Shown piece after piece: positions 15,768 to 24,091 of a DNA stretch of 64,000 nucleotides (positions are counted from its first letter, which is position 1; every line of letters begins with the position of its first letter). A model generated the notes under the pieces. It did no database searches. It was not told where the DNA came from and was given only the letters and a program-made list of their open reading frames with translations. The position numbers and the translations under genes were made by a program. This stretch comes from Nevskia sp964451925 (GTDB lineage Bacteria > Pseudomonadota > Gammaproteobacteria > Nevskiales > Nevskiaceae), in the NCBI GenBank assembly GCA_964451925.1, contig CAYVKA010000006.1, forward strand, positions 1 through 64,000, in the 5' to 3' direction.

Positions 15768-16622
15768 CTAGAAGTTGTAGTAGTCCGGCCGGCCGGCCGT
15801 CCACAACTCGCCCCACAGCTTGCCGCCGCCGTCCACCGTCAACACCTCGCCGGTGATGAAGCTGCCGGAGGGGCCGGCCAGGTAGACGCAGGCCTCGGCG
15901 ATTTCCAGCGGTGTGCCGGGGCGCTTCAAGGGGTTGGCGCGGGGGAATTCCTTCACCGCTTCCGGCGGATAGACTTCCAGCCCTTCCGTCGCGGTAAGGC
16001 CGGGCGCCAGGCAGTTGACGCGGATGTGCAGCGGCGCCCATTCCACCGCCACCGTGCGGGTCAGGCCGACCACGCCGGCACGCGCCGCCACCGTGTGGGC
16101 CACGCCGGGCATGCCGCGCTCGGTCACCGCCACGATGTTGACGATTGAGCCGGGCGCCTGCTTGGCGCGCCAGTACTGCGCCGCGCGCTGCATCATGTAC
16201 CAGGTGCCGTTGAGGTTGTTGTTGACCACCGCGTTCCAGCCCTTCAGCGGGAAGTCGATCGACTGCCCGGGGAACTGGCCGCCGGCGTTGTTGACCAGGA
16301 TGTCGAGCCGGCCATGCTCGGCCTCGATGCGCTGGAACAGCGCCTCGACCTGCTCCGGCTCGCGCACATTGGTCGGCAGCGCCAGCACCGGGCGCCCCAT
16401 GCCGCGCAGGAAGTCGGCGGTGCGCTGCAGCTTTTCCGGTGTGCGTCCGCAGATCACCAGGTTGGCGCCCAGGCGCGAGAACAACACCGCGATGGCGCGG
16501 CCAATGCCGGTGCCGCCCCCCGAGACCAGTACCACACGTCCCTTGAACAGCTCAGGGCGGTAGACGGTGTCGGCGGTCCAGATGTGCTCGGGCGTGTTCT
16601 GTTCGGCGTAGGCGTTGGTCAT
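15768..16622 (-). CDS. SDR-family oxidoreductase with altered catalytic tetrad
   Basis: A 284-residue short-chain dehydrogenase. The cofactor loop SGGGTGIG (34-41) and NNAGG (111-115) are normal, and CGR after the second strand favours NADP(H). The usual Tyr-x-x-x-Lys is replaced: the corresponding residues are T177 to R181 in VAHTVAARAGVVGLTRT. The local sequence resembles the enoyl-CoA and dienoyl-CoA reductase branch, where the proton donor sits elsewhere. It follows the acyl-CoA dehydrogenase gene by about 100 bp and probably reduces an unsaturated acyl-CoA in the same pathway. Start ATG 16622. Confidence 0.82.
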   Translation of the reverse strand: MTNAYAEQNTPEHIWTADTVYRPELFKGRVVLVSGGGTGIGRAIAVLFSRLGANLVICGRTPEKLQRTADFLRGMGRPVLALPTNVREPEQVEALFQRIEAEHGRLDILVNNAGGQFPGQSIDFPLKGWNAVVNNNLNGTWYMMQRAAQYWRAKQAPGSIVNIVAVTERGMPGVAHTVAARAGVVGLTRTVAVEWAPLHIRVNCLAPGLTATEGLEVYPPEAVKEFPRANPLKRPGTPLEIAEACVYLAGPSGSFITGEVLTVDGGGKLWGELWTAGRPDYYNF

Positions 16623-16721
16623 GGCAGTGTGAAGGGCAGGCTGCGCCCGCCGTGGTTCTTGTCCGGGGTACAAGGGCGGCCACCGCTGAAGGATTCCCTT
16701 CGTTCATGGCCGCCGCTACGA

Positions 16722-17936
16722 TCATTCCCGCAGCAGTTCCTCGCTGATGATGATCTTGCGCACTTCGCTGGTGCCGGCGCCGATCTCCAGCAGCTTGATC
16801 GAGCGATACAGGCGGTTGATCTCGGACTCCCAGATGTAGCCGGTGCCGCCGTGCACCTGCACCGCCTCGTTGAGCACCCGGTTCATGGTTTCGGCCACGT
16901 AGAGCACGCCGGCGGCGGTGATCTTGTGGATGTCGCCGCGGCCGCCGCCGTGCTCGTCCAGGGTATTGGCGGCGCGCAGGGTCTGGTAGGTGAACAGGCG
17001 CATCGACTCGACCCAGGTGTACATGTCCGCCAGCTTGGCGCGCACCATCTGGAAATCGGCGATGGGACGGCCGAACTGCTTGCGCTGCTTGGCGTAGTCG
17101 ATCGACAGCTGCAGCGCGCGTTCGGCGATTCCCAGACAGATCGGCGAGATCATCGAGCGCTCCAGGTCCAGGCCGCTCATCACCACCTTGACGCCCTGGT
17201 TCTCGACGCCGACCAGGTTGGCCGCCGGCACGCGGCAGTCGTTGAACACCAGTTCGGCGGTCTGGCTGCCGCGGAAGCCCATCTTGGTCAGCTTCTGCGC
17301 CACCTTGAAGCCGGGGAAATCCTTCTCGACGATGAAAGCGGAGATGCCCTTGGCGCCGCGCTCCTTGTCGGTCTTGGCGTAGACCAGCAGCACGTCGGCG
17401 ACGGGGCCGTTGGTGATGAAGATCTTGCTGCCGTTGAGCAGGTAGTGGTCGCCCTCGCGGCGCGCGGTGGTGCTCATCGAGCCCAGCGCATCGGATCCGG
17501 CGCCCGGTTCGGTCAGGCCGAGCGCGCCGATGGCCTTGCCGCTGCACAGGCCGGGCAGGTACTTGCTCTTCTGCTCGTCGTTGGCGTTGCGCAGGATGTT
17601 GTGCAGGCACAGGTTCTCATGGGCCACCCAGGCCAGGGCCATGGCGTGGTTCCAGCGGCCGAAAGCCTGCAATACCAGGCCGCTGGTCATCAGGTCCAGG
17701 CCGGAGCCGCCGTAGACCTCGGGGGCGGTGATGCCGAAATAGCCGGTGCGGCCGATCAGCGGAAAAGCCTGGTCCGGCCACCATTCCTCGTCGTCCATGC
17801 GCTGCGCCAGCGGGTACAGCTCCTTCTGCGCGAAGTGGTCGGCCTGGTCGAGGATGCCCTGTTCATCGTTGGACAGGCCGGAAAAGACCTGGGCGATGCT
17901 GCGCTGCTCGGTGGAGGGGGAGCTATGGTCTGCCAT
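16722..17936 (-). CDS. Acyl-CoA dehydrogenase, isovaleryl/citronellyl-CoA type
   Basis: A 404-residue flavoenzyme. LTEPGAGSDA (141-150) and the FITNG segment mark the acyl-CoA dehydrogenase fold. The catalytic base is placed as in isovaleryl-CoA dehydrogenase, Glu259 in MSGLDLER, rather than late in the protein as in straight-chain enzymes. This subgroup oxidises methyl-branched acyl-CoAs and includes LiuA and AtuD. Its own promoter, with the shared 21-bp palindrome, lies 90-145 bp upstream. With the AtuA-family protein and biotin carboxylase across the divergent promoter, oxidation of a citronellyl-like or other branched acyl-CoA is the likely role. Confidence 0.9.
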   Translation of the reverse strand: MADHSSPSTEQRSIAQVFSGLSNDEQGILDQADHFAQKELYPLAQRMDDEEWWPDQAFPLIGRTGYFGITAPEVYGGSGLDLMTSGLVLQAFGRWNHAMALAWVAHENLCLHNILRNANDEQKSKYLPGLCSGKAIGALGLTEPGAGSDALGSMSTTARREGDHYLLNGSKIFITNGPVADVLLVYAKTDKERGAKGISAFIVEKDFPGFKVAQKLTKMGFRGSQTAELVFNDCRVPAANLVGVENQGVKVVMSGLDLERSMISPICLGIAERALQLSIDYAKQRKQFGRPIADFQMVRAKLADMYTWVESMRLFTYQTLRAANTLDEHGGGRGDIHKITAAGVLYVAETMNRVLNEAVQVHGGTGYIWESEINRLYRSIKLLEIGAGTSEVRKIIISEELLRE

Positions 17937-18026
17937 GATGGTTTACCCGGGGTCGGCTATCGAAAAAATGGCTGATGCTGATCCTGCCAGCGTAGCCGCG
18001 TTGCCGCGGACGCCGCTTCGTCCGAT

Positions 18027-18081
18027 TTGGTGAGGTTGACTCACTAACTACTGCATAGGGTTCATCCGTTGGTTCATTCAA
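18027..18081 (-). promoter_or_regulatory. Promoter with 21-bp palindromic operator before the acyl-CoA dehydrogenase gene
   Basis: On the minus strand TTGAAT (18081 down to 18076), an 18-bp spacer and TATGCA (18057 down to 18052) form a sigma-70-like promoter. Just downstream is the palindrome TTGGTGAG-N5-CTCACTAA (18027-18047). An almost identical 21-mer, in inverted orientation, lies in the divergent region at 20654-20674. The position over the start site suggests a repressor site, most likely for the TetR protein encoded at 23374-24084. Confidence 0.7.
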
Positions 18082-19099
18082 CCGCGTCGACCAAGCCCCA
18101 TTGCAGGGCCTGCGGCGCCTTGATGCGCTCGCCCGACAGCGCCAGCCAGGCGGTGCGCTGGCGGCCGATGCGGCGGGCGATGCTGACGCAGCCGCCGGCG
18201 CCGGGGATCAGGCCGAATTTCAGCTCGGGCAGCTGGAACCAGGCATTGGCCGCGGCGACGACGTGGCCTGCGAACGCCGGAAACTCGATGCCGGAACCGA
18301 TGCAGGCGCCATGCACGTGCGCCTCCACCCGCGCCGCGCAGGCGGCGAGGAAGCGGCCGGGCACGGCCAGGCTGCGCACCATGTGTGCGGTGGCAGGGTC
18401 GGGCGCGGTGCCGAATTCGGTGAGGTCGCCGCCGCTGCTGAAACATTTGCCGCGGCCGCTGAGGCGCACATGCCGGATCGAGTCGTCGCTCAGTACCAGT
18501 TGCAGCGCCTCGACCAGCGCATCGCGCATCTCCACCGACATGCCGTTGCGGTTGGAAGGGCGGTTCAACTCCAGGCGCAGGCTGTCGCCGTCACGCTCCA
18601 TTGCCACCGCCGGGCCTTCATCGCCCGGCCCGGCGGGAGGGGCGGCGCGGTTCGCCTGCAGCCAGCGGCGGAACTCGGGGCCGCCCTGCAGCGTGGCGTA
18701 GGCCAGCGATTCGACGGTCAGCGCATCGCCCACCGGCAGGGCTTCGCCGGCACGCAGCAATTGCACCAGCACCGCCGCGGCGATGGGGCTGTGGCGGATA
18801 TTGTCGAGCAGCGGAGCGGCTGCCGCGGCTTCTTCCAGCACCACATCGCAGGCCGGCGTCAGCGCCATCGGCGCGGCGGCGATGACGATGCTGGGGCAGG
18901 GCAGCTCGCGCAGCCAGGCGCGGATGCGCGCATAGGCGGGCTCGGACAGGTCGTGGTCATTGGCGTCGAACAGCAGGAAGGGCTGCTGCGACAACGGCGA
19001 GAAGGCACGGCGCGCATCGGTGTCGGCGGCCCAGCGCAGCACCTGCGCCAGCGACGCCGGCCGCGGTTCGGGTTGTGCCGCGGCCCTGTCCGCTCTCAT
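18074..19099 (-). CDS. Enoyl-CoA hydratase/isomerase family protein with N-terminal extension
   Basis: A 341-residue protein whose C-terminal ~180 residues form a crotonase domain: LELNRPSNRNGMSVEMRDAL, the oxyanion-hole segment GRGKCFSSGGDLTEFG and VHGACIGSGIEFPAFA, and LPELKFGLIPGAGG. The N-terminal ~160 residues look like a decayed or divergent second crotonase domain (PCPSIVIAAAP, then VLVQLLRAGEALPVGDALTVES). The family hydrates or isomerises unsaturated acyl-CoAs. It lies between the NTF2-like gene (16 bp upstream) and the operator at 18027-18047. Confidence 0.8.
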   Translation of the reverse strand: MRADRAAAQPEPRPASLAQVLRWAADTDARRAFSPLSQQPFLLFDANDHDLSEPAYARIRAWLRELPCPSIVIAAAPMALTPACDVVLEEAAAAAPLLDNIRHSPIAAAVLVQLLRAGEALPVGDALTVESLAYATLQGGPEFRRWLQANRAAPPAGPGDEGPAVAMERDGDSLRLELNRPSNRNGMSVEMRDALVEALQLVLSDDSIRHVRLSGRGKCFSSGGDLTEFGTAPDPATAHMVRSLAVPGRFLAACAARVEAHVHGACIGSGIEFPAFAGHVVAAANAWFQLPELKFGLIPGAGGCVSIARRIGRQRTAWLALSGERIKAPQALQWGLVDAVE

Positions 19100-19115
19100 G
19101 GCCGGGGCCGCCGCA

Positions 19116-19664
19116 TCAGCGCTGGCCGCGATGGAACAGCGAGAAGAAACCGTAGGACGGGTCCACCGGGCCGGGCTTGCCGATGTGGGCGCCGCTGAGC
19201 ATCGGGTGCTCCAGGTTCACCGCCGAGGGGTCCTGCGGGTAGGCCCAGTCGGCGACGATGGCGCGGTAGCTGAATTTCCACACGCCGTCGCGCTTTTCGT
19301 AACGGTCGAAGTAGCGGCCGCCGATCAGCATGTCGAAGCTGCGCTCGCCTTCGCGCACCTTGTGGAAAGCGATGATGTAGACCTCGCCCTCGGCCTTGTC
19401 GCCGTCCAGCTTGAGGTTCACGGTGGTGACGTTGTGATGCAGGATGTCCATCGCCGACTGGATCTGCGGCAGCCGGTCGATGAAGTCCTTGGCCGGCCCC
19501 TTGGAGTAGTGGCCGTGGTCGTCGATCGCGTCCTCGTGGTAGAGGGCGCGCATCTTGTCGTGATCATGGCGGTCGGCGGCGTTGCAGTAGGCGCAGATCA
19601 GTTCGTAGATGGCCTGCTTGTCGAGCAGTTCTTGCAACTGGCGCTCCAGAACCGGGTTGCTCAT
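19116..19664 (-). CDS. NTF2/SnoaL-like protein of the aromatic-ring-hydroxylase small-subunit type
   Basis: A 182-residue single-domain protein. ELICAYCNAADRHDHDKM and LYHEDAIDDHGHY are the N-terminal helix and the following motif of the SnoaL_4 group (NTF2 fold, related to ketosteroid isomerase, scytalone dehydratase and dioxygenase beta subunits). Members in catabolic clusters act as hydratases, isomerases or have unknown roles. GAAGGAGGAG 4 bp before ATG 19664 fixes the start. Similar proteins are encoded at 55543-56085 and 57160-57648. Confidence 0.8.
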   Translation of the reverse strand: MSNPVLERQLQELLDKQAIYELICAYCNAADRHDHDKMRALYHEDAIDDHGHYSKGPAKDFIDRLPQIQSAMDILHHNVTTVNLKLDGDKAEGEVYIIAFHKVREGERSFDMLIGGRYFDRYEKRDGVWKFSYRAIVADWAYPQDPSAVNLEHPMLSGAHIGKPGPVDPSYGFFSLFHRGQR

Positions 19665-19767
19665 GTACTCCTCCTTCATTGTCTTTGCCGTCATCCTGGG
19701 CGTGGCGAAGGATCGGGCCGTATCGCCGGCCCTCGCAGCCCAGGATCGCGAGAGTGGATGATCGCGT

Positions 19768-20472
19768 TCAACTCAGCCCGTTGACAGGGATGGACGCGCC
19801 GTGGACGGCGCGCGCCGCATCCGAGCACAGGAACAGGATCACGCTGGCCAGGTCTTCCGGCGTCACCCATTTCTTCGGGTCGGCCTTGGGCATGTCGGCG
19901 CGGTTCTGCGGCGTGTCGATGGTGCTCGGGAGCACGCAATTGACGTTGATGCCCTTGTCGCGCAGTTCGGCGGACATCGATTCGGTGAGGCGGATCACCG
20001 CGCTTTTCGAGGCGCTGTAGGCCGCCATGCGTGCGCCGCCCTTGAGTCCGCCGCCGGCGCCGATATTGACGATTTTGCCGCTACCCGCGGCGAGCATGCC
20101 CGGCACCACCGCTTGGGCCATGTTGAGCACGGTGCCGGCATTGAGGTCCATCATCAGCTTCCACAGGTCGGCCGGGGTTTCGTGCACTGCCGGTCCCATG
20201 CGGAAGCCGCCGGCGACATTGCACAGGCAGTCGATGCGCTGGAAGCGCGCCAGTGCCGTGTCCACGGCTTTTTGCGCCGAGGCGGCATCCATCAGATTGG
20301 CGCCCAGCAGCAGGCGCCGCGGATCCTGGCCGGGGTAGGCGGTGGCCAGCACCGCCTCATTGATGTCCACCAGCACCAGGCTGGCGCCGGCGGAAGCGAA
20401 AGCGCCGGCGACGCCGCGGCCGAGGTTGCCGGCGGCGCCGGTGATCAATGCCACTTTGTTGCTGAAGCTCAT
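19768..20472 (-). CDS. SDR-family oxidoreductase
   Basis: A 234-residue classical short-chain dehydrogenase: cofactor loop TGAAGNLGRG, LVDIN (Asp favours NAD), CNVAGG, and the catalytic YSASK with the upstream serine replaced in the segment IVNIGAGGG. The C terminus VHGASIPVNGLS fits the family. It is the first gene of the minus-strand half of the Atu-like cluster and is divergent from the crotonase at 20790. ATG 20472 was chosen because the upstream frame contains no family sequence. Confidence 0.85.
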   Translation of the reverse strand: MSFSNKVALITGAAGNLGRGVAGAFASAGASLVLVDINEAVLATAYPGQDPRRLLLGANLMDAASAQKAVDTALARFQRIDCLCNVAGGFRMGPAVHETPADLWKLMMDLNAGTVLNMAQAVVPGMLAAGSGKIVNIGAGGGLKGGARMAAYSASKSAVIRLTESMSAELRDKGINVNCVLPSTIDTPQNRADMPKADPKKWVTPEDLASVILFLCSDAARAVHGASIPVNGLS

Positions 20473-20625
20473 GGTTTTCCTCGTATTTTTGCAGATGGCG
20501 CGGGTTCGCCGCAGGGGGGGCGCCGTCGCGGGGTCTATGGCGCAAAGTATCACGCCGTCCGGCCCGCCGATGCCATCTGAACAGACGAAGCCGGCGGCCA
20601 CGGCGGCGCGGAACAATGCGCAGGC

Positions 20626-20674
20626 TTGAACCGTGTGGGCGGACTCCCGTATATTAGTGAGTATGACTCACCAA
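20626..20674 (+). promoter_or_regulatory. Divergent-region promoter with 21-bp palindromic operator
   Basis: TTGAAC (20626-20631), an 18-bp spacer and TATATT (20650-20655) form a sigma-70-like promoter reading toward the crotonase and AtuA-family genes. The palindrome TTAGTGAG-N5-CTCACCAA (20654-20674) overlaps the -10 box. Its reverse complement matches the 18027-18047 site at all 16 arm positions. It is thus placed to control the plus-strand operon and possibly the divergent SDR gene. Confidence 0.72.
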
Positions 20675-20789
20675 TTGATGTTGACAGGCTGCGAATCGCC
20701 GCAAAGCGGACGTTAGTCAACAGGGTAAAGTCGTGCCGTATCTCTGATGAGGTCGGCTCACTGAAAATGCGAAACCGGTGGAGAAAGCG

Positions 20790-21569
20790 ATGTCGGACGT
20801 ATTGGTTGAACGCCGCGGCGCGGTGCAGTGGATCACCATCAACCGGCCGGAGCGCCGTAATGCGCTGAACGAGCAGGTGGTGCGGACCATCGACGCGGGC
20901 ATCGCCCAGGCGGTGGCGGACCGCGAAGCCCGCGCCATCGTCCTCACCGGCGCCGGCGACCAGGCCTTCTGTGCCGGAGCCGACCTGCAGAAGAACGTGC
21001 AGGGTGCCGCCTTCGACGTCGATTTCTCGCGCCCGCAGCACTACATCGTCGACCTGTTCAAGCGCATCCAGGAATGCACCCTGCCGATCGTAGCGCGCGT
21101 CAACGGCCACGCCATGGCCGGCGGCTTCGGCATCCTCTGCGCCTGCGACATGGCCATCGCCGCCGACGACATTCGCATCGGCACGCCGGAGAGCAAGATC
21201 GGCGTGACGCCGATGATGATCCTGCCGTTCATGCTGCGCGTGTTGCCGCCGCGCAAGCTGCAGGAGCTGTGCGTCACCGGTGAACAATTCAGCGCCGCCG
21301 ACGGCCTGGAGATGGGCCTGTTCAACTACGTGGTGCCGCGCGCCGAGCTGGATGCCAAGCTGGAGTGGCTGCTCAAGCGCATCACCGACAAGTCCCCCAC
21401 CGCCGTGCGCCTGGGCAAGCAGGCTTTCAATTCGACCCGCGACATGAGCCTGCGCGAGGCGCTGGAATATGCGCAGGCGATGGTTCCGGTGATGTCCAGC
21501 ACCGAGGACGCGCGGGAAGGCAAGCTGTCGTTCCAGGAGAAACGCCCCGCGGCCTGGAGCGGCAAGTGA
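20790..21569 (+). CDS. Enoyl-CoA hydratase/isomerase (AtuE/LiuC-like)
   Basis: A 259-residue crotonase. INRPERRNALNEQVV, the oxyanion segment AFCAGADLQ, and NGHAMAGGFGILCACDMAIA with TPESKIGVTP cover the active site; the glutamate of TPES is the usual catalytic acid/base. In Atu and Liu pathways such an enzyme hydrates isohexenylglutaconyl-CoA or 3-methylglutaconyl-CoA after carboxylation. GGAG 8 bp upstream selects ATG 20790 over the ATG 12 bp earlier. The stop codon overlaps the GTG start of the next gene. Confidence 0.85.
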   Translation: MSDVLVERRGAVQWITINRPERRNALNEQVVRTIDAGIAQAVADREARAIVLTGAGDQAFCAGADLQKNVQGAAFDVDFSRPQHYIVDLFKRIQECTLPIVARVNGHAMAGGFGILCACDMAIAADDIRIGTPESKIGVTPMMILPFMLRVLPPRKLQELCVTGEQFSAADGLEMGLFNYVVPRAELDAKLEWLLKRITDKSPTAVRLGKQAFNSTRDMSLREALEYAQAMVPVMSSTEDAREGKLSFQEKRPAAWSGK

Positions 21570-23377
21570 GCAGGGACGTGGTCCGCATCGGCTGCGGTGC
21601 CGGTTTCTGGGGCGACAGTGGTGAAGGACCGAAGCAACTGGTCGAGTCCGGCCAGATCGATTATCTCATTCTCGACTACCTGGCCGAGATCACCATGTCG
21701 CTGCTGGCGCGGGCCCGCTCCAAGGACCCCGCCGCCGGCTATGCCACCGATTTTCCGGACGTGATCGCGCGGCTGGCGCCGCAGATCCGGCAGCGCGGCA
21801 TCCGCGTTGTCACCAATGCCGGTGGCGTCAATCCCAAGGCCTGCCAGGAAGCGCTGGCGGCGAAGCTCAAGGCGGCGGGTGTCGAGCTGCGCATCGGCAT
21901 CGTCACCGGCGATGACCTGCTGCCGCGCGCGGCGCAGCTGAAGGAGCAGGGTGTGCGGGAGATGTTCAGCGGCGGCGAATTTCCGGACAAGCCGTGGAGC
22001 GTCAATGCCTACCTCGGCGCTTTCCCCATCGCCGCCGTGCTGGACGCCGGCGCCGACATCGTCATCACCGGCCGCTGCGTCGACAGCGCCCTGGCGCTGG
22101 CGCCGCTGCTGCACGAGTTCGGCTGGAAGGCGGGCGACCACGACCTGCTCTCCGCCGGCAGCCTCGCCGGCCATGTCATCGAGTGCGGCACCCAGGCCAC
22201 CGGGGGCATCGTCACCGACTGGAAAAGCGCAGTGGAGGATTGGGACCGCATGGGTTTTCCCATCGCGGAAGTGGCGCGCGATGGTTCATTCATCGTTACC
22301 AAGCCCGCCGGCACCGGCGGCCGCGTGGCGCCGGAGACGGTGGCGGAGCAGATCGTTTACGAAATCGGCGATCCGGCCAACTACCTGCTGCCGGACGTGA
22401 GCTGCGACTGGCGCGGCCTGAGCCTGCGCCAGGCCGGCCCCGACCGGGTCGAAGTGCGCGGCGCGCGCGGGCGCGCGCCCACCGCCAGCTACAAGGTTTC
22501 CGCTACCTATCAGGATGGCTTCCGCGCTACCGGCACCATGATGATCGGCGGCCGCGACGCAGTGGCGCGCGCGCAAGCCACGGCCGCGGCCATCCTGCGC
22601 CGTACCCGCCGCCTGTTCGCCGAGCGCAAGCTGGGCGACTACCTGCGCAGCGACATCGAGGTGCTGGGCGCCGAGGCCAACTGGGGCGCGCAGGCGCGTG
22701 GCCACGGCACGCGCGAAGTGATCCTCAAGCTGTCGGTGCACCATGCCGACAAGGCGGCGCTGGAAATCTTCTCGCGCGAATTCCTGCCCTCGGCCACCTC
22801 GATGGCCCAGGGCATCACCGGCTTCGCCGGCGGCCGTCCCTCGGTGACGCCGCTGGTGCGCCTGTTTTCCTGCCTGGTGCCGAAAAACATGGTCGCCATC
22901 GAAGCCGAGCTGGATGGCAAGCCGCTGGCCTTGCCGCAGCCGGCGCCGTTCGGCGCCGCCGCGCCGCTGGCGCCGACCGAGCCGCTCGCCGGCGCGGTGC
23001 CCGCGGGCGCCAGGCTGACCCTGCCGCTGATCGCGCTGGCCTACGGCCGCAGCGGCGACAAGGGCGACAGCGCCAACATCGGCGTGCTGGCGCGGCGGCC
23101 GGAGTTCGTGCCGTTGCTGCGCGAGCAGTTGACGGCGCAGGCGGTGCAGGGCTGGCTGGCGCATTTCGTCAGGGGCGGCGCCGAGCGCTTCGAGCTCCCG
23201 GGCCTGCACGGTTTCAACTTCCTGCTGCACGAAGCCCTCGGCGGCGGCGGCATGGCTTCGCTGCGCTACGACCCGCAGGGCAAGATGCTGGCGCAGATCC
23301 TGATGGATTTCCCGCTGCAGGTGCCGGCGCAATGGGTCGAGCAGGGGCTGGTCGCGGCAGAGGCGGCGCAGGCATGA
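21566..23377 (+). CDS. atuA: AtuA-family acyclic terpene utilisation protein (DUF1446)
   Basis: A 603-residue protein starting at GTG 21566, whose last bases overlap the crotonase stop (GTGA). The N-terminal ~450 residues match DUF1446/AtuA: RIGCGAGFWGDSGEG, DYLAEITMSLLARA, VTNAGGVNPKAC and ITGRCVDSALALAPL. The C-terminal ~110 residues (LIALAYGRSGDKGDSANIGV, then HGFNFLLHEALGGGG) form the AtuA-like ferredoxin-fold module. AtuA is required for growth on citronellol or geraniol in Pseudomonas, but its reaction is unknown. Its presence is the main reason for calling this cluster Atu-like rather than leucine-type (Liu). Confidence 0.85.
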   Translation: MSRDVVRIGCGAGFWGDSGEGPKQLVESGQIDYLILDYLAEITMSLLARARSKDPAAGYATDFPDVIARLAPQIRQRGIRVVTNAGGVNPKACQEALAAKLKAAGVELRIGIVTGDDLLPRAAQLKEQGVREMFSGGEFPDKPWSVNAYLGAFPIAAVLDAGADIVITGRCVDSALALAPLLHEFGWKAGDHDLLSAGSLAGHVIECGTQATGGIVTDWKSAVEDWDRMGFPIAEVARDGSFIVTKPAGTGGRVAPETVAEQIVYEIGDPANYLLPDVSCDWRGLSLRQAGPDRVEVRGARGRAPTASYKVSATYQDGFRATGTMMIGGRDAVARAQATAAAILRRTRRLFAERKLGDYLRSDIEVLGAEANWGAQARGHGTREVILKLSVHHADKAALEIFSREFLPSATSMAQGITGFAGGRPSVTPLVRLFSCLVPKNMVAIEAELDGKPLALPQPAPFGAAAPLAPTEPLAGAVPAGARLTLPLIALAYGRSGDKGDSANIGVLARRPEFVPLLREQLTAQAVQGWLAHFVRGGAERFELPGLHGFNFLLHEALGGGGMASLRYDPQGKMLAQILMDFPLQVPAQWVEQGLVAAEAAQA

Positions 23378-24084
23378 GCCGCGCCGGCAGCAGGAAGATC
23401 GTGCGGCTGGGGCGCGAGCAGCGCACCGCCGACATCCTGCGCGCCGCGCGCGATGTGTTCTGCGAGAAGGGTTACGAGGCCACCGCGGTGTCGGAGATCG
23501 CGGCGCGCCTGGATATCGTTGAAGGCACGATCTACAAGTATTTCGAGAGCAAGCGCGAGCTGCTGCTGCAGGTGCTGGAGCACTGGTACGAGGAATTGTT
23601 CGGCGACTACGAGCGCGACCTCGCCGGCGTCGCCGGCGCGCGCCAGCGCCTGCGCCTGCTGATCTGGCGCCACCTGCGCTCGGTGCACGACGAGCCGCTG
23701 CTGTGCCGGCTGATGTTCCGCGAGGTGCGCGCCGAGCAGGACTACCACGGTACCACCGTCTACGCCAAGAACCGGCGCTACACCCAGTTCCTGGTCGACG
23801 TGTTGAAGGAAGGGGTGGAAAGCGGGGAATTCCGCGCCGACATCCCGCTGAGCCTGCTGCGCGACATGGTCTACGGCGGCATCGAGCACCATGCCTGGAA
23901 CTACCTCTGTGGCCGCGGCGAGCTGGACATTGACCGCGTTGCCGAACAGATCACCCTGATCCTCTGCGACGGCGTGGCCACGCAGCATCCGGCCGCCGAT
24001 CTCGGCCGGGAAACGCGGAGGCTGTCGCAGATCGTCGATCGCATGGAGCGCAAGCTGTCGCCGCGCGCCAAACCCACCAAGTAA
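23374..24084 (+). CDS. TetR-family transcriptional regulator, probable regulator of the cluster
   Basis: A 236-residue protein with an N-terminal TetR helix-turn-helix: ILRAARDVFCEKGYEATAVS, then IAARLDIVEGTIYKYFESKR (about residues 17-63). The rest is a helical ligand-binding and dimerisation domain. Its ATG overlaps the AtuA-family stop (ATGA). AtuR of Pseudomonas is also a TetR protein within the atu genes, while LiuR is MerR-type. The 21-bp palindromes at 18027 and 20654 are of a size suited to a TetR dimer. The inducer is probably an acyl-CoA of the pathway, by inference. Confidence 0.9.
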   Translation: MSRAGSRKIVRLGREQRTADILRAARDVFCEKGYEATAVSEIAARLDIVEGTIYKYFESKRELLLQVLEHWYEELFGDYERDLAGVAGARQRLRLLIWRHLRSVHDEPLLCRLMFREVRAEQDYHGTTVYAKNRRYTQFLVDVLKEGVESGEFRADIPLSLLRDMVYGGIEHHAWNYLCGRGELDIDRVAEQITLILCDGVATQHPAADLGRETRRLSQIVDRMERKLSPRAKPTK

Positions 24085-24091
24085 GAAGAGC

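Noticed and set aside
21994..24084. A 696-codon frame that contains the TetR gene
   Set aside because: Only the part from ATG 23374 is real; the upstream part is an Arg/Gly-rich out-of-frame reading of the AtuA-family gene.
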